Assembly (NCBI GenBank): GCA_943737045.1
Contig: CALSFV010000247.1
Location: 310,001 to 374,000 of the forward strand
Direction of reading: 5' to 3'
DNA from: Parapristionchus giblindavisi
Lineage: Eukaryota; Nematoda; Chromadorea; Rhabditida; Diplogasteridae
DNA: 64,000 bases
The translations under genes were made by a program, and so were the position numbers. Of the stretch, positions 12,486 to 24,570 are shown one piece after another. How positions within the stretch are numbered: position 1 is the first letter of the stretch; each line of letters starts with the position of its first letter. The notes beneath the pieces were generated by a model. It saw only the letters and a list, made by a program, of their open reading frames with translations. It did not search any database and had not been told where the DNA came from.

Positions 12486-14700
12486 ATGTCTTCATCCCAG
12501 TTGTCTCATCTGACACAACGATTGTATGAAGTACAGAATCTCACTCTAGAACAGATGAATAATATGAAGTGAGGACATTACTTAAAGCGACACCCCAAGC
12601 TAATTTGAATCTCTCCGCTCTGACCACACTCTCTCGCTTTCTTTGTCTGCGAGAGAGTATAGCTAATGAGGAGAGAATAAAATTAGCTTGAGGTGTGCCT
12701 TTAAATGTACTTAATGATAAGTAATAAGTTATTAATTAAGTATTCCTTCATTTCGTTTTCATCGATTACATTCCGCCCTTCACACAGTTCTATGTGAGAT
12801 CAAACACAAGACTGCACCAATAATGAGAGATATTGAGAATGATGAAGGAAAAGATCAGGTATGAATTATAATAATCATTAGGGATTATGATTGATTAAGT
12901 TGAATTCATCATTGTTCGACTGTTATTCACAGTGGAAGCTATCAGATAACATGATATTTCGCTCTCTTACTTACAAAATAAACTATAATAATGTAAATAT
13001 AATATTTTTGATGTGATAAGTTTTGATTTGAAGTTGTTGCGTCTGGACAATATGCTAGTGGCAGAGGGAATTGAAGGAGAAGAGAAGAAGATTGAGAATC
13101 CAAGTGAAGAACAAGAAGATCATCATAGAGAGATGATTAAGATTAGAGAAGATTATAGAAGAGGAATGGAAGAACGACAATTTGTATGCATTTATCTTAT
13201 AATATGTTTATGTTAGATTACGATATACGAGTATATCGATTGGGTATTCTATGCGAATCGATTAATATGTAAAATTAAAATATCAATTAAATGAGACACA
13301 TTCTTATGCATTGTTACATCTGCGTTACGTGCCAACACCGTAACCTCCTCCGCTGCGTCTCCCTCTGTCGTTACGGCGGAGGTTATGGCGTAGGCACGTA
13401 AGGCAAATGTATATATGCATTAGAGATTACGATAGTCATAATAATTTAAGACGGTGAATACATTCAAAAGTCATCTACGGGAACTTTTATTGAATCATTC
13501 TTGTCTTCGACCGATTTCAACCGTAGAAATCGATAAAATGATTGGATTCTTTGATAGGAAATACTCTGTTGTTGAGGTTTGTCATTACTTCTATGTTATT
13601 GAAAACATACTGTAGTCATTACATCGATTATCATTGAATACAATGAATACCAAGCGTCTGTTGCTTACTAAAGATCAGAGATCAATTTCTTTTTAGATAA
13701 AGTTCAAACAGGACATTTGTGAACAAGTAATGCAGATTCGATCACGATTTCTAGATGCTCGGTTGGTACAATATTATTGATTTCTATTTTTAGTTTTAAC
13801 CCATTATCCAGTAGTGTTATATTTGCCACTACTCCAGAAGCCTAGATTGTGGGCGGAGCCTTTGTAGAGATTAAGGGTCTGAGAAATTGCTTTAACTCAT
13901 TATTTCCAGTCGAAAACGTCGTAATTTCAACAAGCAATCAACAGAGATTCTAAATCAATACTTTCAATCCCATATTGATAATCCCTATCCGTCTGAAGAA
14001 GTGAAAGAAGAACTAGCGAGACAATGTGGTATTACTGTATCTCAGGTATACTGTAGTCGAAGGTCACAGCACAGTAGATCAATCTTACTCAATCAGGTCT
14101 CAAATTGGTTCGGTAACAAGAGAATTCGATATAAGAAGAGCGTAAGTAAGGCTCAAGACGAATCAAAGATACAAGGTTTGATAGATTTATTCTTCTATTC
14201 GCCCCCGATAACCAAGGCGCCCGAAAGGGGAAATGGTAGTGACTAGATCATGCGGTAAAGTAGGTCCGGGGGCTCCGGACTGAATTGGTTTTGAATTATC
14301 ACTGGCCTAGCAGTGATCACCCGCAGGACTTTATGCGCCTTGAATAACGGGTAGTACCTACATCCATTGTTCTATTTGAATCAATCAATATATTCATTCA
14401 GAACGCGCCAAAATGGAAGCAATAGAGGCTCCAAATCCTTCAATGTTTGGTATGCCGCCGTATATGATGCCCGGTGGCATGCCCACTGGTATGCCGGTTG
14501 GTATGCCAATAATGATGCCTTTCCCGTTTGACATCAACAATGCACCGTACGACCCTCAAATGGTTGGTAGTGATCTTTAATCTTTAATCTTTGATTTTTG
14601 ATCTTTGATCTCTGATCTTAAGTTTAAATTCTTTCAGATGATGCAATATCATCAACAATATGTGCCTCCTCCTACTATTGATCCAACTACTAATCAATAA
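12486..14700 (+). CDS. ceh-20: PBC-class TALE homeodomain protein (PBX/CEH-20-like)
   Basis: Transcription factor of the PBX/Extradenticle class, acting in the nucleus as a Hox and Meis partner. Nine exons: 12486-12568, 12741-12858, 13034-13183, 13451-13576, 13697-13761, 13910-14045, 14097-14175, 14402-14562, 14638-14700, totalling 981 nt (326 aa), all phases consistent. [15 protein letters not shown] and [32 protein letters not shown] and RSRFLDAR. The homeodomain (about residues 181-243) begins RKRRNFNKQ, has the three-residue TALE loop (NPYPSEE), and a helix 3 with [14 protein letters not shown], including the class-typical Gly. The C-terminus has a Met-Pro-Gly repeat ([11 protein letters not shown]). 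An acceptor (TCCTTCCAG, ends 12460) lies 25 bases before the ATG, a candidate trans-splice site. The N-terminus is short for the family. Class is certain; ceh-20 versus a paralogue (ceh-40, ceh-60) is not. Confidence 0.93.
12581..12705. mobile_element. MITE-like inverted repeat, family A copy 2 (homeobox intron 1)
   Basis: Imperfect terminal inverted repeats CTTAAAGCGACACC... and ...GGTGTGCCTTTAA, with inner TCTCTCCGCTCTG and TTCTCTCG...GAAAG blocks shared with copies at 8.93 and 55.5 kb. It sits about a dozen bases inside the first intron of the homeobox gene without touching the donor. Confidence 0.75.
13316..13410. repeat. 95-bp imperfect palindrome in homeobox intron 3
   Basis: ACATCTGCGTTACGTGCC... 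pairs with ...GGCACGTAAGGCAAATGT, and GTAACCTCCTCCG with CGGAGGTTAT. Arms are about 40 bases around a CTGCGTCTCCCTCTG-like loop. It is GC-rich relative to surroundings. Probably a small inverted-repeat element. Confidence 0.75.
14576..14624. repeat. GATCTTT heptamer cluster before a 3' splice site
   Basis: About six imperfect GATCTTT/AATCTTT units fill the last intron of the homeobox gene just upstream of its CTTTCAG acceptor. The same heptamer recurs in introns across the window. Confidence 0.8.
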
Positions 14701-15887
14701 CAATATATTATTTGGATAACGACTTAAATTTGTCCGTCAATGAGCTTTTCTCCTTATCTTTGATCTCTCATTTATAGTTGTATACAATATATTTTCATGT
14801 CGATTTCAATTAGCTGATCTTTGATCTTTGAGAACTTAATCTCGCATCAATAATGACTGGTACATTAATTAGTCTTGATAAACTTGAGAAGTAATTACTT
14901 TCATTTCGTAGTTTTTTTTACATTTGCAATGCCTTATACTAAAACATACGTAAGTTTTGAACAAGCTGATTAAAGTTATATAAGGTAGCATGCGTTCAGT
15001 CGTATTTCATTCAATTCGAGTCCGACACGGACATCATCGAGTGCTTTAATGGATTGAATGATGCAAAGTACGATTTGCATAATATTTCATATTTCATTCT
15101 TACAGTATATCAAAAGCAGTCGCATTAGCAGTATCACATACTTACCGTAACCCGCGTATACAGTAGCGCGCACAGTGTTGTAGTATTGCATGCATTTGTT
15201 TGATCGATATTCAATAATCGATTTGATATAGCAATAGCTACCGTATCCGTATGATACAATACCTCAAGAACGCGATGTCATTGTCAACTTCTGGTTGATT
15301 ACCATTCAATAATCGATTGGATAGAACCATGCTTGCGAGGTGTAGGATCTTCATGCCGTAGCATGCACCTATCGTAATCCTCCGTGTAAACAAAACTTGT
15401 TAATCTCTTTTCTCTTCTACATACCATAACCGTCTGTTTTTTTTTCTGTTCTTAACTGTTTCATATCCCCTGCAATGCATAGAAAGACCATCTTTCTCTT
15501 TTCCATCTTCTTCCTTTTTCCATCTTCTTCTTCTTTTCTCTTCCATCTTTTCCCTCCATCTTCTTGCATAATTTATCTTGCATATCTTTTTACATAATTT
15601 TTTTATTATTCAAGAATTCGAACAATAATGATTATACTTATCACTAATATGTAATGAGCGATCAATGAATAAATGAACTACATATAGCGTAGTTGATAGA
15701 TTAGATTATGTAGAGAAACTGAATTATTTGTCAATATTATGAATGGGAGTGAATGACAATTATCGATGGTCAAGATATACTATGCATGTACATTGTTGCA
15801 TTTACTGTATTGATTACATACATTTAATAGTCATTCAACAATCACGATTTATCGATAAGATCTACCATAAGGAAAGGAGTAAATGTA
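14701..15887. other. 1.2-kb convergent intergenic region
   Basis: Lies between the stop codons of the homeobox gene (+) and the PGAM5 gene (-). It holds scattered TACTGTA/TACCGTA motifs, another GATCTTT pair (14813-14832) and CT-rich runs near 15490-15590. No gene seen. Confidence 0.5.
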
Positions 15888-18774
15888 TTAATGTGTAACA
15901 AAACTCGGTTCGATATGAGTTACATCACCCATGAGTTTAAGATGAGCAATTCCTAAATAGTCGATGGCAATTTTTGTAAATGATGCATGAGAGATCCTTA
16001 TGAGATGCCATCTCTCTGGTGGAAGTTGAAGAGCTCTGAATGATTAAATATTAAAGATCAAAGATCTTAGATCATGCTTCAGTAGAACTTACCTTAGAAT
16101 AAAGTATCGAATGACATTAGCATGACAAACAATCACCTAAAAAGCAAAGTTCAATTATCTTCATTATTCCCATTCTATAGTATCTACATCGTAAACGTCA
16201 TTTTCATCATATTGTTCAGCACGGTAGAAATACTTCTTGAATGCAGTTTCTATGCGATTATGATCCTCGAAATACTAAATAAATGATCGATTAAAGGCAA
16301 ATCTATTAGTTATTTCAAATCATATCAAAGTCAGTCATTTCAAATCAGTGAGAGAAACACATACATAACATTTATAAAAATTTCGCCATTTAGAATTTTT
16401 CTAATGTAGCAAAATATCGTATTTACCGCCTGTTCAGGGTATGGGCTATCAACCGGATCTGGAAAATACGGTTCTCCTTCCGCTAACAACGAATCACTAC
16501 TGTTGCTGATTGTAGTCGATAGCTGATCTGAATCAATAAAGGATACAGTAACCAATGTATTATTGATCGATGTCTTTCTTGAATATCTAATTCATAGTCA
16601 TGTCAGACAGAGATTGCAACTAATATTCACAATTTCATGTAATCTAAACTTGAACAGTATAATGAAATGGTTGCAATGTCAGAAGAAGCATATAAATTAG
16701 ATAGATTGAAGAATCAATGAATATGGATTTGATAAAACTTTATAAAGAATACCATACCCAACATAATAGAAGCTGTCTGTGTAGCTCGATTTATAGTAGA
16801 CATTGTGAGTGTTACTGTAGCATTACTTTCTCTTTTAGATGCTATGAATTCATCCAATCGTTTCCCAGCGAATTCCTCAAAATAAAAACAGATGAGGTAT
16901 TGATTGCATAGTCTAGCATTGTGCAGCTCAATCCTAGAGAATAACTTTATTTTATTATAAATATATACGAAATTCAACATATTATCATTATGTCATATGG
17001 TATACGGACTTACCGCCTGCATTCGTCCTTTCTCAGTCAACCATTTGCCTTCGATATCATGTTCATATTGTCCATGCCTCACCAATATAATCGTCCGTTC
17101 AACTATCGTTTCCACCTGCATTTTCTGTTCCATACAATGATTTTGAATACCGGTAGATCACTTCGGATAACATCTCCTTTTGTTCTTCCTCAGTAGCCCT
17201 GACATATTGATTCTTGTCCATACGTGATATATGTTCTCCGCTGAAAAAACATTATGTTATTTATACAATATCTATATTATTATAGAACTTACAAATCCCA
17301 ATTGAAGTTCCAAGGGTTACGAGGGAACATAGAATCAAATTCTTTTGAAAATGGGTTGAAATATTGTGGAATTGGTGGTGGAACATAAGTATGAGTTGTT
17401 GATGAGATAGTTGTGGAATTAGTTGTTGGAGACTGTAATGAACTAGATCGATAAATGGTAAATTCTTGTGATGACATAATGGAAATAATATAAAAATGAA
17501 TATAACAAACCTCATTTTGTTGTGTCATTGTTGATGATTCAATAGAACCAGGACATGAACAATTACAGATAGACTATAACAATCTCATTTGATCTTTAAT
17601 ATCTCCCGATAAATTTCACCTCTTTAGTAGAATTGAAATTTGAAACGAAAGATTGTGTAGTAAATGGTGTTGTAATAACAGAGGATTGACTTGTTGATGA
17701 GATAGTTGTAGAATTAGTTGTTGGATACTGTAATGAATTAGATCGATAAATCGGATATTTTAAAGGTGGAGACACGCAAATGTTAATGCAAATCTCTTGC
17801 ATCTCGATTATGCCAGTGTCAATTGATATGCAATAGAATAGAGTGAACACTCATCATTCCCTTATTGTTAGCGCAGTGGTAAGATTTCGAACGAGATAGC
17901 GCATGGTCGAGGGTTCGAATGCTATTGCCAAACTTTCCTATTTTCCAAAATCGCGCCTTTGACGGCGATTGCAAACATGATTCATTCATAATTCTAGCAA
18001 TCAATAAGCTGAATTAGCTTAAAATAAATGGTGTACGGTATTATTTATTTAATTTATTTATCGTACACCACAAGGGTGTACGATAAATAACTAATGTGGA
18101 ATAACTTTTTCTAACTTTCTATCTTCACAGTTTGTTCACGAAAATATTCGTGGAAAAATGAATTAGATCGATAAATCACACATTTTAATGATAACAGAAT
18201 GGAAGTAGTATATAAATGATGAATATAACAAACCGTCTTGTCATTGTTGACTGTTGATGATGTTTTTGTTGATGATTGAATAGAACCAGGATATGAGCAA
18301 TTACAGGCACACTACAACAATCTCATTTGATCGTTATTCCAATCAATAATATTTCACCTCTTTGGTTGAATTGAAATTTGATACGAGAAAGCTAAGATTT
18401 AAGATAGCGAAAACAATATTAACTCCAATCAATATAAGAATAATCCATACAGATATAGATTTAATTCTCTCTGACTATAATCGAGTTTTATAAACTAATA
18501 TTAACAGTCTTAATGAAGAAACCCCATCATGTCGTTTTATGTCATCAAATATAGGCGTAGATGATACTGTAAATATCAAAGATCAAAGATCATTTTGAGA
18601 TCAAATGAGAACAAACTTCTCGTTTTTGATAATTCCGATTTCTCTTTGATCTCCCCCTGATTAAGATTTAATAAATTCGAATTGAAAAAAATGAAAAAAA
18701 GACTTACATTCTCCATTATAGACCGATTTCATCAAAGATATCAACAAGAATAAAACGAAGAAGTAAAATCTCAT
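15888..18774 (-). CDS. pgam-5: PGAM5-like serine/threonine phosphatase
   Basis: Histidine-phosphatase-fold protein phosphatase of the mitochondrial PGAM5 type. Start at 18774 gives a hydrophobic N-terminus (RFYFFVLFLLISLMKS), a membrane anchor or signal. Exons: 18774-18708, 18311-18234, 17727-17620, 17573-17511, 17432-17293, 17240-17162, 17115-17014, 16875-16758, 16527-16427, 16274-16188, 16136-16093, 16035-15888. Visible motifs: WNFNWD (PGAM5 multimerisation WDxNWD), catalytic VRHGQY, INRATQT, AEGEP, and second catalytic His in VCHANVIRY. The C-terminus RALQLPPERW matches the family. Intron 17161-17116 is only 46 bp. The junction from exon 1 to exon 2 is out of phase in my model, so a small exon is missing there. 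The linker before the WNFNWD exon derives from a duplicated exon pair and is Thr/Ser-rich. The phosphatase domain is complete. Confidence 0.88.
17293..18311 (-). repeat. Tandem exon-pair duplication in the PGAM5 gene
   Basis: A pair of phase-0 exons occurs twice: a Cys-rich one (CNCSYPGSIQSST at 18311-18234; CNCSCPGSIESST at 17573-17511) and a Thr/Ser-rich one (YPTTNSTTISSTS at 17727-17620; SPTTNSTTISSTT at the start of 17432-17293). Flanking intron sequence is duplicated too, including GTTTGTTATATTCAT after each Cys exon. A decayed third copy of the Thr exon border (GATCGATAAAT context) lies near 18150-18180, and a decayed third upstream exon end near 18360-18395. A block of roughly 650 bp therefore appears duplicated in tandem. 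Confidence 0.75.
17862..18180 (-). mobile_element. tRNA-derived SINE-like element
   Basis: The + strand carries an A-box-like TAGCGCAGTGGTAAG (about 17873) and a B-box-like GGTTCGAATGC (about 17913) at tRNA spacing. No good acceptor or anticodon stem pairs, so it is tRNA-like rather than a tRNA gene. Downstream text (GAATAACTTTTTCTAAC ... AGTTTGTTCACG) recurs near 19290-19345 beside a second TAGCGCAGTAGTAA box at 19271, and a fragment lies near 59090. That is a dispersed repeat built on a tRNA head. Strand is uncertain. Confidence 0.5.
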
Positions 18775-19924
18775 TATTTGAAACAATGATCTATTCAAAT
18801 TTACTTTCATTATGCACATCGAGAGAAGTTATACAACAATCATTCTTTGTGTCCACAAATTCTCATGTTTATCAATGGTAAGGAAAGATCAGTGAATAGC
18901 GTTATTATAATATCTCACATGGTACCTTTCTCATGGAAATATCTTATACAATGTGCGTGAAAATTACGGGCACTCGAACTTTAACCCCTTTCGACGCGAT
19001 TTGAGCATCGATTTTCATATCATTATTTTTCAATTAATTCCTTTGAGAGGTTTCACAAATTCCCATGAAGCAAATAGGTTTGTCACTACTTCTTTGCAAC
19101 TGAAAACAGTCTGTAGCCAACATGTCCTTGATCATTGAATACAATTAATACCAAGCCTCGGTTGCTTATTAAACATGGAAGCTCGCGAATGTCTATTCTT
19201 GTGCATAACATATCTATTATGCAAGGGACAAGTGATATGCAAGTAATTAGCACAATCAATCATCAATCCCGTAGCGCAGTAGTAATGTATAGTATGTAGA
19301 ATAACTTTTGATATATTTCTATCTTTTTTTTCAGTTTGTTCACGCAAATATTGCTCGGACACCAGATTTAAACGTTGCTGACTTCGTCGCACTGATTTGA
19401 TATCTATATGAGAGCGTCACATTCTTCTGAACAATGTGAAAACAAGAAAATATCATTGCGGACTCTCTCGTGCAAAGAACATAAAAGATTTTTTATACGC
19501 TGGAAGGGAATCCAATAAATGATCAATGATTGTTTGTTCTTATACCGACACATTTTTGAAATTTTTGAAATCATTATCTCTCGTTACCATAATTTGACTC
19601 GTTTCGTGCATACGCACGTTGATAAAATATAATTTTTCTTATAAACTATTATCACAATAATGAGATATTGCACACCTGAACCTGTCTTGCACGGAATGAT
19701 CCCGTGCAGGAAGACTTTGATCATTTTTATTTCGTTTACGAATGCGTCACCCAACTCCATATCTCTGTCTCGTGAAGTCTGTTATTGGAAGATGATAACT
19801 ATAGTTAAACAAGTTGGAAATACAAAAGCCACCTCTTAAAAAATCAAAAATTTGATCGACGAGAAACGAGAAAATTTGGACTCGATCATCGGGTAGAATG
19901 GTAAGGAGGAGAATGTCAGCAGGG
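18775..19924. other. Intergenic, with second SINE-like copy at about 19140-19390
   Basis: Upstream of the PGAM5 gene. Contains the second SINE-like copy, a segment (TTGAATACAATTAATACCAAG, partly shared with 13640-13660), and near 19583-19620 an inverted match to 10.56 kb (CGTTTCGTGCATACGCAC). No host gene seen. Confidence 0.5.
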
Positions 19925-20666
19925 ATTGGTACAGTGTGGGCTAAAAGTCATGGGACACTTTTTTTCATTTTTTTAGAACTTTTAATACAGGAAAGTAATC
20001 AAGTTGATCTTTTGAGTCAATGTAGAAAATTTATCGAGGGATACAACCATGATGTGTTGGTATAATTAAATTAGTTTACTGTTGCGTAGTGATGACGCTA
20101 CCGAAGTGCACTTTTTTGGAAATTTATATTTCTTTAGTGAAAAGTCCTGTTCTTCCGAAACATTGTGAGAGTGGAGACACCCACTAGGGCTGCACAGTCA
20201 GCAATTTCGGAATGGTTTCAAGATGTAGCGTGTTTGCAAATTTGATCCCCAAAATTTAAAACTGTGCTTCTAGATGTGCTAACGACCCGTTCTAACAATA
20301 AGTGCGAAAATAATGCTAGTGGCGAGTGATGTTTGACCACATATTGTGGTAGTCATAGCTCTTCATTCGCCCTCAGGGCATGAAAAAAACAATTTTTTTG
20401 GAAGGCCTGATTTTGAGACCCCTACTGTTCAGTGGGGAGGACGTCGAAAATTAAGGTTCTTCCGCAGACAGCTTTGCAAAGCGTAATATTATATATTTAT
20501 TTTCCTTATTTTGGTTTAGCTCTGATTCCTCTCAGAGCCGCAGCAACCAAGATGAGGTTCATCTTGGTTAGAGCGCGTACGCTTTTAAAAACTTGTGCTT
20601 TCTCTCTCTCACATCTCTCGTCCCCGCTCGTCTTTTGATGAAATCTCTTTTTTTCAAAGCTCCCAA
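19925..20666 (+). mobile_element. Decayed mariner-like element, 5' part
   Basis: Starts with a mariner-type end (AAAAGTCATGGGACAC) and continues through non-open, frameshifted sequence. A segment at 20028-20094 recurs inverted at 28070-28138, just beyond the far end of the foldback. It directly abuts the left foldback arm, whose first 150 bp still encode a mariner-like transposase C-terminus. Confidence 0.5.
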
Positions 20667-22817
20667 ATATGTTTGAGATGTTCACAAAGGTTTTTATTCT
20701 ATTGCTGAAGTTTGATCTTTGATCTTTGTATTTTGAACTTTGATCTTTATCCACAATTTTTCAAACAATGGCAAAACCTACTTAATAATGACGATGAAGA
20801 ACTAAGAAAGTAGTTTCACACATCCTCAATTGAATGATAAGTTAGGACGATGTGCCTCTATGTCTCTAGAAATGCCTATAGTATTGATTATTGGATAGGA
20901 AGTGGCACCATTTCAGTGCTAGATCAGTGATAGAGTGGCCAGATGATCAGACGAGATCGATGGGCAGAGACGCAGAGAGTCATCGCGCGCAATGAACTCG
21001 ATATAGCAACACTATTAAGACGGGTGTGGGCGGGGATAACTTCACTGAACAAAAAAATTAAAAATTTCAAAATAATAATTTTAATAAAATAAAGATTCTA
21101 AATGGATCTAATAATTTTATTGACACATATTTCATATAAAAAGTCGAAATATCTGCGAAAGAAAATATTTCTGGAGGCCACAAATATATTTAGTTGATAT
21201 AGTGAACAATTTATAAAAGTATTAGTTTGAGCGTCCTGCATCAATGTAGGACTCAAACTAATACTTATAATCTACTAAATGACTTTAATAAACACTTGCA
21301 CTGGCAACGCCAGCTACACTACCTGCGAAAAGAATCAGAATAATAATAATAATAAATAATAATAAATTTATAACTCAGATATAGTGAACAATTTATGTCG
21401 TGATGAATTACATAAAATACGGTGCCACAGTATTTATTTATTTTATTTATTTATCATACATCCAATAAAGATGTGACAACATTTGAAACGAGAATAAATA
21501 AGTGAATAAGAGAATCGGAGAGTATCTCTAAGGTATGTACTTTACATACTTTATCGTTGAAGTACTCTCACTTGTTGTAGTTTTGGGATACTGAAGTAAT
21601 CGTCCGTTTAAAATATTGTCTTTTCCTCCTTCCATGAGTAAATATTAAATCAAATTGAACAAAACACTGCTATGGTAAGATGCACTTTAAAATGTTTATG
21701 GTAACTTTGGAAAAAAATCAGTGAAATATGACAAACGATCCTTCATCAGCTTTATCGATGAGAGAAAGAACACGTTAAAGATGTAGTGTTTCTCTAATTA
21801 AATTTTCCAGCAGACCGATTGATTGTCCGGCGTGGTATCCACTCGAACTACATGTTATGATACGTCAAATTATCAACATAAACTCTCTAGAGTCCGTGCT
21901 TATGAACCGGTATGTAGCTCTGCCCCATTTCCGATTAACCATGTGTACATAGTGATTCTGACTCCACCCATTTAACTTCGCGGGCTTGGACACCACTTGC
22001 AATCAAGACATCACCCAAAATCTTTATTCATTTAAAAAATAGGCAACGATTGAAGTTTTCGAAGAAATATTCGTCACACTTCAAAGTTGCCCATCCACGC
22101 TTAGACGTTCGTCGAGTAGATTCGTCATCGCGATACTAACACCCTTCCTCGGATGACCTCATCGACGAAGATGATGAAGAAGATTCGCTAATATAATTAC
22201 GAAGAAACAATGAGTAAACATGTAGGAGAGAATATCATTGCTTCACACACTACTGTTTACAACATTTCACAAACTATTTCGTCCAAGGAAAGAGACCTTT
22301 GAACTTTGAACTTTGTCAGTTTCGAGAAGGCTTTCAGATACCTATACATGAACGTTAGCAACCCTAGTCTACAGTCTACGAACGTTTCGTCGCTAGAGCA
22401 TACGGAGGGAAGTAGGACAAGAATAAATCAATGATTAAAGAATGCAGATTGGTCTAGAAAATAACTGATGCTATCAAATTCACACTGACAATGCGATTTT
22501 TTCATGCACTCTCTGCTCTGATCAATTACTAGACACTAGTTCCACTTCATCTCTCTCAACAACTATCGATTGATCTTGTCCATTTGTATCCATCGTCTCG
22601 TGCACGCAAAAGTGGATCAATGTGATCTACTATCTATAGGAATCAGACATATAAGAGTAAGACTATCGATTGATCTCCTTAACCCTTTCTGCGGAGCCAC
22701 ATCAAAATGCATACAAAACGGCCTTGCTAGTTGCTCATACTAATAAAAGGAGTGACAATTATGGTAAGGGAAAGAAGTATTATAATAAGAATGAGAGATG
22801 CCTACAGTATTAGGTAT

Positions 22818-23533
22818 CATGGCGTTACCTACTCCGATCGTCTCTCATTCTCTCCTCATATTCTTTCCATTGTATCCAGAGCAAAAGCTAGATGTGCGTA
22901 TATTTATAGGATATTCTCGTCTAGAAGCCCTCAGCTGTACGCGCGAATGTTTATTATTTACGTTACACACATATTAGAGTTCGCATCTGAAGTATGGTCT
23001 CCAAGTGAGCAATCCCTAATATCTCTAATTGAGAAAGTGCAGAGAGACTTCTCCCGTCGCATTTTTGCTAAATGTAGACTACCGTATGCATCTTATACTG
23101 ATAGATTATCATATTTGAATTTAGAGCTCCTTGAGCACCGCCGCACCATTATTGATTTGAGCTTCACATATAAGGCCATCCATAGACAAGTTGAATTAGA
23201 TGACCCAAACTTTTACCTTCAGTCTAGGAATTCAAGAAACTCTCGTAGAAATAATTTCCAACTCTGTAAGCACCAATGCAATCCAAACGTTTCTCCCATT
23301 TTATCTCCAATCGATCAGTCAATTTATGGAACTCGTTGCCTAATAATTGTATTATTTGCCCTAATTCCAAATCTTTTAGTAGAACTGTTAAATCTTCGTT
23401 AAATCTGTCCAATTTGTAATCTATCACTCTATTGTCTTATGTTGCCACAGTTGCGACATAGTATTTTATGTGCACTATAGATTTCACCCTATTTGTATTT
23501 GTTTTCCGCCACTGTCACCACATAAATAAATAT
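22818..23533 (+). pseudogene. LINE reverse transcriptase 3' fragment inserted in left foldback arm
   Basis: Encodes the C-terminal part of a non-LTR retrotransposon polymerase: YSDRLSFSPHI, a VTHILEFASEVWSP motif, EKVQRDFSRRIF and YTDRLSYLNLELLEHRR. Near 23310 it needs a frame change to continue into LWNSLPNNCIICPNSKSF, the usual LWNSLP terminus. It is 5'-truncated, lacks the catalytic domain and ends in CATAAATAAATATT. Its limits are exact because the right arm lacks it: arm sequence GGTAT is split from TATTACGG. The host gene interpretation can be excluded. Confidence 0.85.
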
Positions 23534-24570
23534 TATTACGGTATTAAGGCTAATACAAGATACCCATGAAAAACACGAGGTCACTAATCTGTCCACGAAG
23601 CCATACCCAGCCGTACAAAGAGTAAACCCGGTGAGCCATATAATTGCTCGGTACCGGGAGTACCCCACGAACGGACATTCCGGGCTATTGAATCGAAAGA
23701 CAGACTAACTAGCTAACTAATTTCAGAAAGATCGATTCGACTAAATATTGTGGGGTGGAATACGGATAACCCATAATGGAATAATGGCTTATATACTGTG
23801 TATACTGTAGTTTGGTGGCTAATACAGGATGGATATCCATGAAAAAAGGATAATGTACCTTGAAGAAGAAGACGCATCCTCGACTAGACGAACGACGAAT
23901 CGATAGGCGTTAAGTGTGTGACGATCATCTCAGTTGTAGATGAGCCGGTGAGAGGAGAAGACGGGCCGATGAGAGGTGAAGACCGGAAGGTGGAATGAAC
24001 AGACAAATGACTATCATAGTAAGGATTGTGCCTTATATGCGCATTTCCAAACCCGCCCACGCGCTCGATGTTTACGTTCTAGAAGGAATTGGAAGGAATG
24101 ATCTGCCTTGTTCCTAGAGTGATCGAACTGAGTGCACGCGCACTCAGTCAATCAATACTCAGCATTACAGAGTAGATCGCTTGACTGATTCGATATCTCC
24201 ATTGATTGGCTGTTCTCTTGATTGACCATTGATTGACTGTTCTCTTTCGATCACTCTAGGAACAAGGCAGATCATTCCTTCCAATTCCTTCTAGAACGTA
24301 AACATCGAGCGCGTGGGCGGGTTTGGAAATGCGCATATAAGGCACAATCCTTACTCTGATAGTCATTTGTCTGTTCATTCCACCTTCCCGTCATCACCTC
24401 TCATCGGCCCGTCTTCTCCTCTCACCGGCTCAACTACAACTGAGATAATCGTCTAGATGTCTCTCATCTTCCGGAGTACTCTTCGCTCATCGACTGTGGA
24501 TTCGTCGTTCGTCTAATCAAAGATGCGTCTTCTTCAGTAAGGTACCTTATCCGGTTTTTAATAGGTATCC

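Noticed and set aside
17873..17930. A tRNA gene
   Set aside because: A- and B-box-like motifs are present but acceptor and anticodon stems do not pair; a related degenerate copy nearby makes a SINE head more likely.
22731..23402. 223-codon ORF as a host gene
   Set aside because: It begins in foldback arm sequence and continues into a LINE reverse transcriptase C-terminus, then loses frame before the LWNSLP motif.
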